DNA of 56,600 nucleotides, taken from NCBI GenBank assembly GCA_036495525.1, contig DASXMR010000131.1, forward strand, positions 1 through 56,600, given 5' to 3'. A program made the position numbers and the translations under genes. The notes under the pieces were generated by a model. It had not been told where the DNA came from. It worked only from the letters and a program-made list of their open reading frames with translations, and searched no databases. This stretch comes from DASXMR01 sp036495525. GTDB taxonomy: Bacteria > Actinomycetota > Actinomycetes > Streptosporangiales > Streptosporangiaceae. Positions 17,170 through 23,953 of the stretch are shown here, piece after piece. Position 1 is the first letter of the stretch. Every line of letters starts with the position of its first letter.

Positions 17170-17231
17170 ACGTCCTCCGGAGTTGGCCGGCCTGGCGTGC
17201 CTGGGCCAGGCCGGCTGACACGGCGGCGGTG

Positions 17232-17453
17232 CTAGCGCTTCGCCCTGGCCTTGCCCCTGGTCGCGCCGCCACGACCGCGCAGCGACACTCCTGACTCGGT
17301 CAGGATCCGGTGAATAAAGCCATAGGACCTGCCGGTAGACCCGGCAAGGGAGCGAATGCTCTCCCCCGCCGTATATCTCTTCTTCAGGTCCGCCGCCAGC
17401 TTGGTGCGGTCGGCACCGGTCACGCGGGTGCCTTTCTTGAGCGTCTCGGTCAC
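17232..17453 (-). CDS. Small helix-turn-helix protein
   Basis: A basic protein of 73 residues. The start is taken as GTG at 17453, because GGGAGG lies 6 nt upstream and the product VTETLKKGTRVTGADRTKL then matches the N-terminus typical of these actinobacterial proteins. The centre, LKKRYTAGESIRSLAGSTG followed by RSYGFIHRILTES, is a helix-turn-helix of the resolvase/Lsr2-C-terminal kind. The C-terminus GRGGATRGKARAKR is a basic, AT-hook-like tail. It probably binds DNA, and the target is unknown. It sits between the ABC-F gene and the hydratase gene. Confidence 0.8.
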   Translation of the reverse strand: MTETLKKGTRVTGADRTKLAADLKKRYTAGESIRSLAGSTGRSYGFIHRILTESGVSLRGRGGATRGKARAKR

Positions 17454-17594
17454 GCGTACCTCCCGTGAGCTGAAAGTGACCGCTGCGTTACCGTATCTCG
17501 CCATGATCACGCAAGAACTCGTGATCGGCTACCCACCCGGCAGCAAAAAGATCTCGGAATTTTCGGCCGCTGTTGCGCCTTTTCTGCGCAGCCC

Positions 17595-17638
17595 GCCGCG
17601 AGTCTCCCGCGGCTGTCATCCGCCGCACGATTCGGCGG
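17595..17638 (-). terminator. Double hairpin after the ABC-F gene
   Basis: Two perfect 6-bp stems with 7-nt loops follow the ABC-F stop: CCGCCG/CGGCGG at 17620-17638 and GCCGCG/CGCGGC at 17595-17613. There is no U-tract. They probably end the ABC-F transcript ahead of the HTH gene. Confidence 0.5.
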
Positions 17639-17643
17639 CGCGA

Positions 17644-19242
17644 TCAGGCGAGCGCGACCAGGTCTCCCAGCTCGTCGCTCCAGGCGTCCTCAACCCCGTC
17701 GGGCAGCAGCACGACTCGCTCTGGCTGCAGCGCCGCGACCGCGCCCTCGTCGTGCGTGACCAGCACGATGGCACCCTGGTAGCGCCGGAACGCGCCGAGC
17801 ACCTCGGCCCTGCTGGCCGGGTCGAGGTTGTTGGTCGGCTCGTCAAGCAGCAGCACGTTGGCGCCGGATACCACCAGCAGGGCCAGCGCGAGCCTGGTCT
17901 TCTCGCCACCGGACAGCACGGCGGCCGGCTTGGCCACGTCGTCGCCGGAGAACAGGAACGATCCCAGGATGCCCCGCTGATCAGCCTCGGTCAGCTCCGG
18001 CGCGGCTGACCGCATGTTGTCCAGCACCGACTGCCCGGTGTCGAGCGTCTCGTGCTCCTGCGCGTAGTAACCGAGCCGCAGCCCGTGGCCGGGCAGCACC
18101 TCGCCGGTGTCGGGGTCCTCGACGCCGGCCAGCAGCCGCAGCAGGGTGGTCTTGCCCGCGCCGTTCAGCCCGAGGATGACCACCCGCGCGCCGCGGTCGA
18201 CGGCCAGGTCGACGTCCTCGAAGACCTCAAGCGACCCGTAGGACTTGCTGAGCCCGCGGGCTGTGAGCGGCGTCTTGCCGCAGTGCGCTGGCACCGGGAA
18301 GCGCAGCCGGGCCACCCGGTCGGACGGCCGGTCAGCGCTGACTCCGGCCAGCAGCCGCTCGGCCCGCCGCTGCATGCTCTGCGCGGCCCTGGCCTTGGTC
18401 GCCTTGGCCCGCATTTTGTCGGCCTGAGACTGCAGCGCCGCTGCCTGCCGCTCCGCGTTGACCCGCTCGCGCCGCCGCCGGCGCGCGTCGGTCTCCCGCT
18501 GATCCAGGTAGGTCCGCCAGCCGACGTTGTAGACGTCAAGCACGGCTCGGTCGGCGTCGAAGTGGAAGACTTTGTTGACGACAGCCTCCAGCAGCTCGGT
18601 GTCGTGGCTGATCACCACCAGCCCGCCGCGGAAGGTGCGCAGGTGGTCGCGGAGCCAGGAAACCGAGTCGGCGTCGAGGTGGTTGGTCGGCTCGTCAAGC
18701 AGCAGCGCATTGGACTCGCCGAACAGGATCCTGGCCAGCTCGATCCGCCGCCGCTGGCCCCCGGACAGGGTGCGCAGCGGCTGGCGCAGCACCCGCTGCG
18801 GCAGGCCGAGGCTGGCGGCCATCGAGGCGGCCTCGGCCTCGGCGGCGTACCCGCCGAGCACGGTCAGCCGCTCCTCCAGCGCGCCGTAGCGGCGGACCGC
18901 CGCGTCGCGGCGGCGAGTGTCGCCGTCGGCCATCGCCGCCTCGGCCTCGCGCATCCCGGCCATCAGCGAGTCGAGCCCGCGAGCTGACAGCACCCGGTCC
19001 ATCGCGAGCGCGTCAAGGTTGCCGGTCCTGGTGTCCTGCGGCAGGTAGCCGACCGAGCCGCTGACTGTCACCTGGCCGGCGGCTGGCTGGGCCTCCGCGG
19101 CAAGCGTGCGGACCAGCGTGGTCTTGCCGGCGCCGTTGCGCCCGACGAGGCCGATCTTGTCGCCGTCGGCGACCTGGAAGCTGGCGGCCTCCAGCAGCAG
19201 GCGCGCGCCAGCGCGCAGCTCAAGGCCGTGAGCCGAGATCAT
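17644..19242 (-). CDS. ABC-F family ATPase (ribosome-associated)
   Basis: A 532-residue protein with two ABC ATPase domains and no membrane helices, the ABC-F plan. Domain 1 has GRNGAGKTTL (about 35-44), LSGGQRRRIELAR and LLLDEPTNHLD. The interdomain linker (about 245-300) is charged and Arg/Ala rich, as needed to reach the ribosomal P-site tRNA. Domain 2 has GLNGAGKTTLL, LSGGEKTRLALA and LLLDEPTNNLD. Members relieve stalled ribosomes or give antibiotic resistance; which applies here is unknown. The upstream same-strand gene encodes acVLRF1, a ribosome-rescue hydrolase homologue, which suggests a related role. Confidence 0.9.
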   Translation of the reverse strand: MISAHGLELRAGARLLLEAASFQVADGDKIGLVGRNGAGKTTLVRTLAAEAQPAAGQVTVSGSVGYLPQDTRTGNLDALAMDRVLSARGLDSLMAGMREAEAAMADGDTRRRDAAVRRYGALEERLTVLGGYAAEAEAASMAASLGLPQRVLRQPLRTLSGGQRRRIELARILFGESNALLLDEPTNHLDADSVSWLRDHLRTFRGGLVVISHDTELLEAVVNKVFHFDADRAVLDVYNVGWRTYLDQRETDARRRRRERVNAERQAAALQSQADKMRAKATKARAAQSMQRRAERLLAGVSADRPSDRVARLRFPVPAHCGKTPLTARGLSKSYGSLEVFEDVDLAVDRGARVVILGLNGAGKTTLLRLLAGVEDPDTGEVLPGHGLRLGYYAQEHETLDTGQSVLDNMRSAAPELTEADQRGILGSFLFSGDDVAKPAAVLSGGEKTRLALALLVVSGANVLLLDEPTNNLDPASRAEVLGAFRRYQGAIVLVTHDEGAVAALQPERVVLLPDGVEDAWSDELGDLVALA

Positions 19243-19290
19243 GGGAAAGCTCTCCTGAATCGGACAAAAGGGACATCGGATGGCCCAGTG

Positions 19291-19308
19291 CGCCCCTCAA
19301 GCGGGGCG
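19291..19308 (-). promoter_or_regulatory. Short hairpin in the ABC-F leader
   Basis: CGCCCC/GGGGCG (19291-19296, 19303-19308) with a 6-nt loop lies 49 bp before the ABC-F start and 80 bp after the acVLRF1 stop. It may be a terminator of the upstream gene or an attenuator of ABC-F, a kind of control known for some antibiotic-responsive ABC-F genes. It has no U-tract, and no clear leader peptide was found. Confidence 0.35.
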
Positions 19309-19387
19309 GGCTGTCACGACAGGAGCGGTTGCACGACGTCAGGGTACCCGAGCGGCCGCCGGGTGCCGAAATGGGTTAACGGCGACC

Positions 19388-20077
19388 TCAGCCCGGCTCG
19401 GTGAGCCGGATCCGCACCGCGCGGAACAGCCGGGGGGCGGTCCGCAGTACCGACAGCCGCGGGTCGGGCACGGTGAGAAACCGCTCGACTGCGAGATCGA
19501 AGACCGGCCGCAGCCGCGGGTCGTCGCGCAGGCCGGCGATCGACCGGCGGTCGCCGCCGAGTACCACCGCGTCCAGCTTGCCGGCATACGGGCCGAGAAC
19601 GGCGGCGGCGGTGTCGGCGGCGGCGCCGAGCGCCTCGGTGGCCTGCTTCTCCCGGCGCCGGGCGAACCGCTGCTGCGACTGGCCTCCGGCCGCGCTGCGC
19701 CCGTGCACGAGCCGCGAGCCCACCTTCGACACCTCGAGCCGGGCGTCGGCACCGGTGAATACGCCGGCGGCGTAGCCGCCGAGGCGCACGAGCAGCACGC
19801 CAACCGTGCGCGCGGACGTCGCGTGCGCGGATATCTCGGCGGCGCCGGCCGCCATGCCTCCAGCTACTGTGCCGCCGGGCAGCGGCGGGAACGGGACATG
19901 GCACTGCGCCAGTGCTCCGTCGGCAGCACGGAACGAGACGACCTCGGCGCCTGGCACGCTCGTGGTCTCCCCGTGGCGCTGGGCGAATCCGTCGAGCCAC
20001 CCGGCCAGCCGCTCCGGCGCTACGTCGATCCAGCGCGCCGGCGTCGTATCCGCGTCGTCAGGTCCGCCGTTTTCCAT
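19388..20077 (-). CDS. acVLRF1-family peptidyl-tRNA hydrolase
   Basis: A 229-residue protein that I recognise as the actinobacterial member of the Vms1-like release-factor-1 (VLRF1) clan, whose eukaryotic relatives (Vms1/ANKZF1) cleave peptidyl-tRNA on stalled 60S subunits. The diagnostic catalytic loop is present: GRSAAGGQSQQRFARRREKQ near residues 125-145, with the conserved GGQS-x2-R-F-x-R pattern. The eRF1-like domain continues with LDAVVLGGDRRSIAGL. It probably acts in ribosome rescue. It is transcribed toward the ABC-F gene, 145 bp away. Confidence 0.82.
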   Translation of the reverse strand: MENGGPDDADTTPARWIDVAPERLAGWLDGFAQRHGETTSVPGAEVVSFRAADGALAQCHVPFPPLPGGTVAGGMAAGAAEISAHATSARTVGVLLVRLGGYAAGVFTGADARLEVSKVGSRLVHGRSAAGGQSQQRFARRREKQATEALGAAADTAAAVLGPYAGKLDAVVLGGDRRSIAGLRDDPRLRPVFDLAVERFLTVPDPRLSVLRTAPRLFRAVRIRLTEPG

Positions 20078-20203
20078 TACTGACCGCCCCTAACCGCCTA
20101 CTATCCGTGAAGTGAACCCCTCAGCCGGGCTGTGCCGCCCGGCCTCGGCGGCTCCGGCCCGCTGCGCCGCCAGCGGGCGGCCATTGACGGCGAGGAGGCC
20201 CAG

Positions 20204-21019
20204 ATGACCACCGTCACCGACGGCAGCGTCACCGATCATGGCGCCGCCGGACTCCACCCTGCCACGCGGACGCCACAGCTGGCGCAAGATGGCGCAGTCG
20301 AGCGCGCGCTGGCCGCTGCGGTGCGCGATGGCAGCCAGATTGGCGCGCTGCTCGACGAGCTGAGCCGCGGCCGGCTCTGGGTGCCGCTGCCGGAGGACGG
20401 GCCGGTCACCGACGGATCGGCGGTGCTGCTGCCGACCGTGCGGTACCTGGGCAGCGAGTTCGTGCCAGCGTTCACCTCAGCGGCCCGGCTGCGCGAGTGC
20501 GCCGCCGCTCCGCCGGGCGGCGAACCGCCTGCCGTGGTGCCGCACGTCGTCGTCCGGGCAGCGGACCTCGCGCGGCTGCTGCCTGCCTCGCTTGGCATAG
20601 CGCTGAACCCTGGCGCGGGCGAGAGCGTCCCGGTCTATCCCGAGGGCGTCGCGTACCTGGCCGGCCCGCCGGCCGGCCAGCCGGGGCAGGTCAGCATCGG
20701 TCCGGCCCCGGCCGAGGCGGCCGTGCTGCTGGACGGCGTGGCCGCCGGGCTGGCCGGCCTGCCGTTCGCGCGCAGCGCCGCCGCGGCCTGGCTGTCGGTC
20801 GAGCAGTCCGGGGCCGGCCTGGTCATCTCCGTGCTGCTTGACGACCCGCTGGCCGCCGTCGGCCAGCAGGCGGTGATCGCCGTCATCGAGGCCTCGGCGG
20901 CCGCGCAGCAGGCGGCCTTCCCGATCGACGTCACCTTTCCCGGCGAGGGCGAGCCGGACCAGCTCGACCGGTGGATCGCGGCGTTCGCCGGGCCCTTTTA
21001 CCAGAGCCAGCCGGCCTGA
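20204..21019 (+). CDS. SseB family protein
   Basis: A 271-residue soluble protein with an SseB N-terminal domain (about 25-130: VERALAAAVRDG, LWVPLPEDG, LPTVRYLGSEFVPAFTS) and an SseB C-terminal-like domain (about 140-265). SseB was named for enhanced serine sensitivity in E. coli, and its biochemical role is not established. GAGGAGG at 20192-20198 fixes the ATG at 20204; the frame is open upstream, but no better start exists. It is divergent from acVLRF1. Confidence 0.82.
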   Translation: MTTVTDGSVTDHGAAGLHPATRTPQLAQDGAVERALAAAVRDGSQIGALLDELSRGRLWVPLPEDGPVTDGSAVLLPTVRYLGSEFVPAFTSAARLRECAAAPPGGEPPAVVPHVVVRAADLARLLPASLGIALNPGAGESVPVYPEGVAYLAGPPAGQPGQVSIGPAPAEAAVLLDGVAAGLAGLPFARSAAAAWLSVEQSGAGLVISVLLDDPLAAVGQQAVIAVIEASAAAQQAAFPIDVTFPGEGEPDQLDRWIAAFAGPFYQSQPA

Positions 21020-21157
21020 GCAGGCCGGCCAGCTCGCACTGGTGCCGGGCGGCGCACAGCAGCCAGAACGCGGTCGTCCTGCTGACTCGCGGTCAGCGGC
21101 GCCGGTCCCGGCCGCGGCGGCCGGCAGGCCAGGATGACGCAGCGGATAGCGCACCCC

Positions 21158-21203
21158 TGACAGCTGTCATGGCCAGATCGTGACGCTGAGCGGACGCTCA
21201 GCG
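21158..21203 (+). promoter_or_regulatory. Two palindromes (TetR-like operator) upstream of the ABC-2 exporter
   Basis: A perfect 20-bp palindrome, CGCTGAGCG-GA-CGCTCAGCG, occupies 21184-21203 and ends 25 bp before the ATPase start. A second perfect palindrome, TGACAGCTGTCA, lies at 21158-21169. The first has the size and symmetry of TetR-family operators, which often guard drug-exporter genes. No TetR gene is adjacent, so the regulator would act in trans. There is no clear Shine-Dalgarno before the ATG. Confidence 0.55.
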
Positions 21204-21228
21204 AGACGCGAAATGCGACGATTGAGCC

Positions 21229-22194
21229 ATGACGGTGACCAATACTGAGTTCAGCAACGGATCGGCGCAGGGCCGGTCCCAGCCGCCGGCGATCAAGCTC
21301 ACCGGCGTGCATAAGAAGTTCGGCTCGGTCGAGGCGGTCAGGGGCGTCGACCTGTCGGTTGAGGCGGGCGAGATCGTCGCCTTCCTCGGCCCGAACGGCG
21401 CCGGCAAGACCTCGACCATCGACGTGATCCTCGGCCTGTCCCAGCCGACATCAGGTCAGGCCCAGGTGTATGGCATGGAGCCAAGGCACGCCATCACCCG
21501 CGGACTGGTCTCCGCGGTGCTGCAGACCGGCGGGCTGCTGAAGGACCTCACGGTCGGCGAGACTGCGCGGTACACGGCGAGCCTGTTCGCCAGCAGCGTG
21601 CCGGTCGAAGAAGCGCTGCGCCGGGCCGGCATCGCCGCGATAGCCGACCGGCTGGTGGGCAAGTGCTCGGGCAGCGAGCAGCAGCGGCTGCGCTTCGCGA
21701 TGGCGCTGCTGCCCGACCCGGAGCTGCTCATCCTCGACGAGCCGACCACCGGCATGGACGTGGAGGGCAGGCGCAGCTTCTGGACGGCGATCCGGCAGGA
21801 CGCCGAGCGCGGCCGGACGGTGCTGTTTGCGACGCACTACCTGGACGAGGCGGACGAGTACGCCGACCGGATCATCCTGCTGCGTCACGGCAAGATCGTC
21901 GCCGACGGAACGGCGGCGCAGGTGAAGTCCCTGGCGGCCGGCCGCACGGTGCGGGCCACGATCCCCGGCGGGCTCGACGAGGCCGCACTGCGCGACGCGG
22001 CGGCGGTCGACAGCATGGAACTGCGGGGCGACACCGTGCTGGTGCACTCGCCTGACAGCGACTCGGTGGCCAGATACCTGCTCACCAGCACGAAGGCCAG
22101 GGACCTGGAGATCGTCGCCCGTGGCCTTGAGGACGCGTTCCTGGCACTCACCGGCGATGACGCCGGCGACGACGGCAGAGGAGGACAGCAATGA
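21229..22194 (+). CDS. ABC-2 type exporter ATP-binding protein
   Basis: A 321-residue ATPase of the DrrA/CcmA drug-exporter family. Walker A is GPNGAGKTSTI (about 53-63), the signature is a variant CSGSEQQRLRFAMAL in place of LSGGQ, Walker B is LLILDEPTTGMD and the switch His lies in LFATHYLDEADEYADR. A C-terminal regulatory domain of about 90 residues follows. The ATGA overlap with the permease gene shows coupled translation. The substrate is unknown. The SGSEQQ signature is seen in part of this family and should still bind ATP. Confidence 0.9.
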   Translation: MTVTNTEFSNGSAQGRSQPPAIKLTGVHKKFGSVEAVRGVDLSVEAGEIVAFLGPNGAGKTSTIDVILGLSQPTSGQAQVYGMEPRHAITRGLVSAVLQTGGLLKDLTVGETARYTASLFASSVPVEEALRRAGIAAIADRLVGKCSGSEQQRLRFAMALLPDPELLILDEPTTGMDVEGRRSFWTAIRQDAERGRTVLFATHYLDEADEYADRIILLRHGKIVADGTAAQVKSLAAGRTVRATIPGGLDEAALRDAAAVDSMELRGDTVLVHSPDSDSVARYLLTSTKARDLEIVARGLEDAFLALTGDDAGDDGRGGQQ

Positions 22195-22991
22195 CCGCCA
22201 CGCCCGCTCTTGCGGCCGACCAGGGGTCTCGCACCGCGCCCGGGCTCGGCGGGCTGAACCTGACCGTGCTCGGCCTTGAGGTCCGCCGGCTGCTGCGCAA
22301 CAGGCGCACGGTGATCATCTCGATCGTGCTGCCAGTGGTGTTCTTCCTGGTCTTCGGGCTGAACAGGGCCTACGCCCTGCAGTCAGACGGCAGGGGCAAT
22401 GTCGCCGCCTTCGTCATGCTGAGCATGGCACTGTACGGAGCGGTGCTGGCCACCACCAGCAGCGGCGCGATGGTCTCGATCGAGCGGGCGGCCGGCTGGA
22501 GCCGGCAGCTGCGGCTGACGCCGCTGTCGCCGCCGGCCTACGTGACCATCAAGATGCTCTCGGCGCTGGTGCTCGGCCTGTGCTCGGTGATCGCGGTGGC
22601 CGCGGTCGGCCTGATCACCGGCAAGGCGTCGATGCCCGGCTACCTATGGGTAGTCAGCTTCCTGTGCGTGTGGGTCGGGTCGCTGGTGTTCGCCGCCTTC
22701 GGGCTGTTCATGGGTTACCTGCTGCCGACCGAGAACGTGATGCAGTTCCTCGGCATCGGCCTCGCGCTGCTGTCCTTCGCCGGCGGCCTGTTCACCCCGC
22801 TCAGCCAGTTCCCGCACGCGGTGCGCACGATCGCCCAGTTCACCCCGCTCTACGGGCTGAACCAGATCGTGCACGCGCCGATGCTGGGCGGCAGCATCCA
22901 CCTGGCCTGGGTCGCCAACGCGGTGATCTGGCTGGCCATCTTCGCCGCCGGGGCCGCCTGGCGGATGCGCAAGGACACCGCAAGGGTGTGA
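22191..22991 (+). CDS. ABC-2 type exporter permease
   Basis: A 266-residue inner-membrane protein with six hydrophobic segments, ABC-2 type. The first helix contains TVIISIVLPVVFFLVFGLN (about 42-60). The conserved GWSRQLRLTPLSPPAYV loop contacts the ATPase, and LSFAGGLFTPLSQFP precedes the last helices. It partners the ATPase whose gene it overlaps by 4 bp to form a drug- or lipid-type exporter. Confidence 0.9.
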   Translation: MTATPALAADQGSRTAPGLGGLNLTVLGLEVRRLLRNRRTVIISIVLPVVFFLVFGLNRAYALQSDGRGNVAAFVMLSMALYGAVLATTSSGAMVSIERAAGWSRQLRLTPLSPPAYVTIKMLSALVLGLCSVIAVAAVGLITGKASMPGYLWVVSFLCVWVGSLVFAAFGLFMGYLLPTENVMQFLGIGLALLSFAGGLFTPLSQFPHAVRTIAQFTPLYGLNQIVHAPMLGGSIHLAWVANAVIWLAIFAAGAAWRMRKDTARV

Positions 22992-23034
22992 GCAGCCGGA
23001 CACGCAGTCGGCTAGCCGGCCCAGCCGGGCCAGT

Positions 23035-23148
23035 CCAGATGGCCTTGGTGTAAGCGAGCCGCAGGCCGCAGCGTTCCATCCCGTGCTGGCTGACGCTGCC
23101 GGCCGCGGCGTGCCCGACGATCAGCGCCCTGGCCGCCAGCCTGGCCGA
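23035..23148 (-). pseudogene. C-terminal remnant of a GNAT acetyltransferase
   Basis: Just past the stop of the GDT1 gene, in the same frame, 38 codons read LAARALIVGHAAAG, then GSVSQHGMERCGLRLAYTK and AIW. This is the usual last third of a GNAT acetyltransferase (acetyl-CoA loop region, then the GFRLAYT-like terminal strand). The N-terminal two thirds are missing, no start suits it, and there is no stop after AIW. It looks like debris from a deleted gene. The match is by recognition of the pattern only. Confidence 0.6.
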
Positions 23149-23745
23149 CTAGGTCAGCGCCTGCACCAGGGCGTAGCTGCCGAATGCGAGCAGCGCGGCC
23201 GTCCCGACGAGCCGGACCCAGCGCTCCGGCACCCGTGCCAGCACCTTGGGCCCGAGGAAAACGGCCAGCCCGGAGATGGTCCACAGGGCGGCGGCCGCGC
23301 CGATGCCCACCAGCACCGGCTGGTGGTAGTGCGCGGCGAAGTTGACGGTCGTGATCTGGGTGATGTCGCCCCACTCGCCGAGGAAGATAACCCCGAAGCT
23401 GGTCGCCGCGACCCGCAGCAGGCTCGGCGCCGGCGCGCCGAGCCGGGCGGCGTCCGGGCCCGGCTCGTTTTCGTCGGCCCTGCCTGAGTACCAGAGCCAG
23501 GCGGCGCCGCCGAGGAACAGCCCGGCGCTGATGAACTCGACCACCTGATGCGGCGCCGCGGTGAGCAGGCTCCCTGCCGTCACGGCCAGCACCACGTGCA
23601 CGCCGAACGCGGCTGCGACGCCCAGCCAGACGTGCCACGGCTGGAACCTCGTGCCGAGCAGCAGCGAGGCAATCAGTGACTTATCGGGCAGCTCGACGAC
23701 GAACGTCACTGCGAACACCGTGGCGATCAGGAGCAGATCCGTCAC
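23149..23745 (-). CDS. TMEM165/GDT1 family transporter (probable Mn2+ exporter)
   Basis: A 198-residue inner-membrane protein with about six helices and the two family signature repeats: VVELPDKSL (about 16-24, with Pro where Gly is usual in E-x-G-D-K) and FLGEWGDITQI (about 121-131). Relatives move Mn2+ or Ca2+ in exchange for H+. The yybP-ykoY Mn2+ riboswitch in its leader supports a manganese-export role. The start is GTG. The gene is monocistronic and is followed by a GNAT gene remnant. Confidence 0.88.
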   Translation of the reverse strand: MTDLLLIATVFAVTFVVELPDKSLIASLLLGTRFQPWHVWLGVAAAFGVHVVLAVTAGSLLTAAPHQVVEFISAGLFLGGAAWLWYSGRADENEPGPDAARLGAPAPSLLRVAATSFGVIFLGEWGDITQITTVNFAAHYHQPVLVGIGAAAALWTISGLAVFLGPKVLARVPERWVRLVGTAALLAFGSYALVQALT

Positions 23746-23760
23746 CCAGGGGGCCTTCCC

Positions 23761-23807
23761 GGTCCGGGATCATCCGGCCGGGAGCGTGCGGACCCCGCCA
23801 GATGATC
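23761..23807 (-). promoter_or_regulatory. Expression platform with two interleaved stems
   Basis: Between the riboswitch and the GDT1 start, GATCATC/GATGATC (23801-23807 with 23768-23774) and GGTCCG/CGGACC (23789-23794 with 23761-23766) interleave and cannot form together in a simple fold. This is the expected layout of a switch whose output changes with ligand binding. The pairing is read from sequence, and the mechanism is inferred. Confidence 0.45.
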
Positions 23808-23816
23808 ATCGTTCAT

Positions 23817-23914
23817 CGGCGAAGGTCTCGTCCACCCTGTCCCGAGGGCCTGACGACCGGGTGCAGTGGCGCACCAGCGTGTCGATCAGTCAGCGAGGGA
23901 CTACTCCCCTTCGT
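23817..23914 (-). ncRNA. yybP-ykoY manganese riboswitch
   Basis: On the minus strand the closing helix is CGAAGG (23913-23908) with CCTTCG (23825-23820). Inside it lie the two conserved metal-binding loop segments: GGGGAGTAG at the 5' end, and GTCGTCAGGCCC followed by GGACGAGACCTTCGCC at the 3' end. These match the yybP-ykoY consensus that senses Mn2+. The element ends about 70 nt before a GDT1/TMEM165 transporter gene, one of the gene families known to be controlled by this class. Confidence 0.85.
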
Positions 23915-23953
23915 GCTCCAGTCTAGCCGGCCCGGCTGGCCGCGGCCTGGCTG

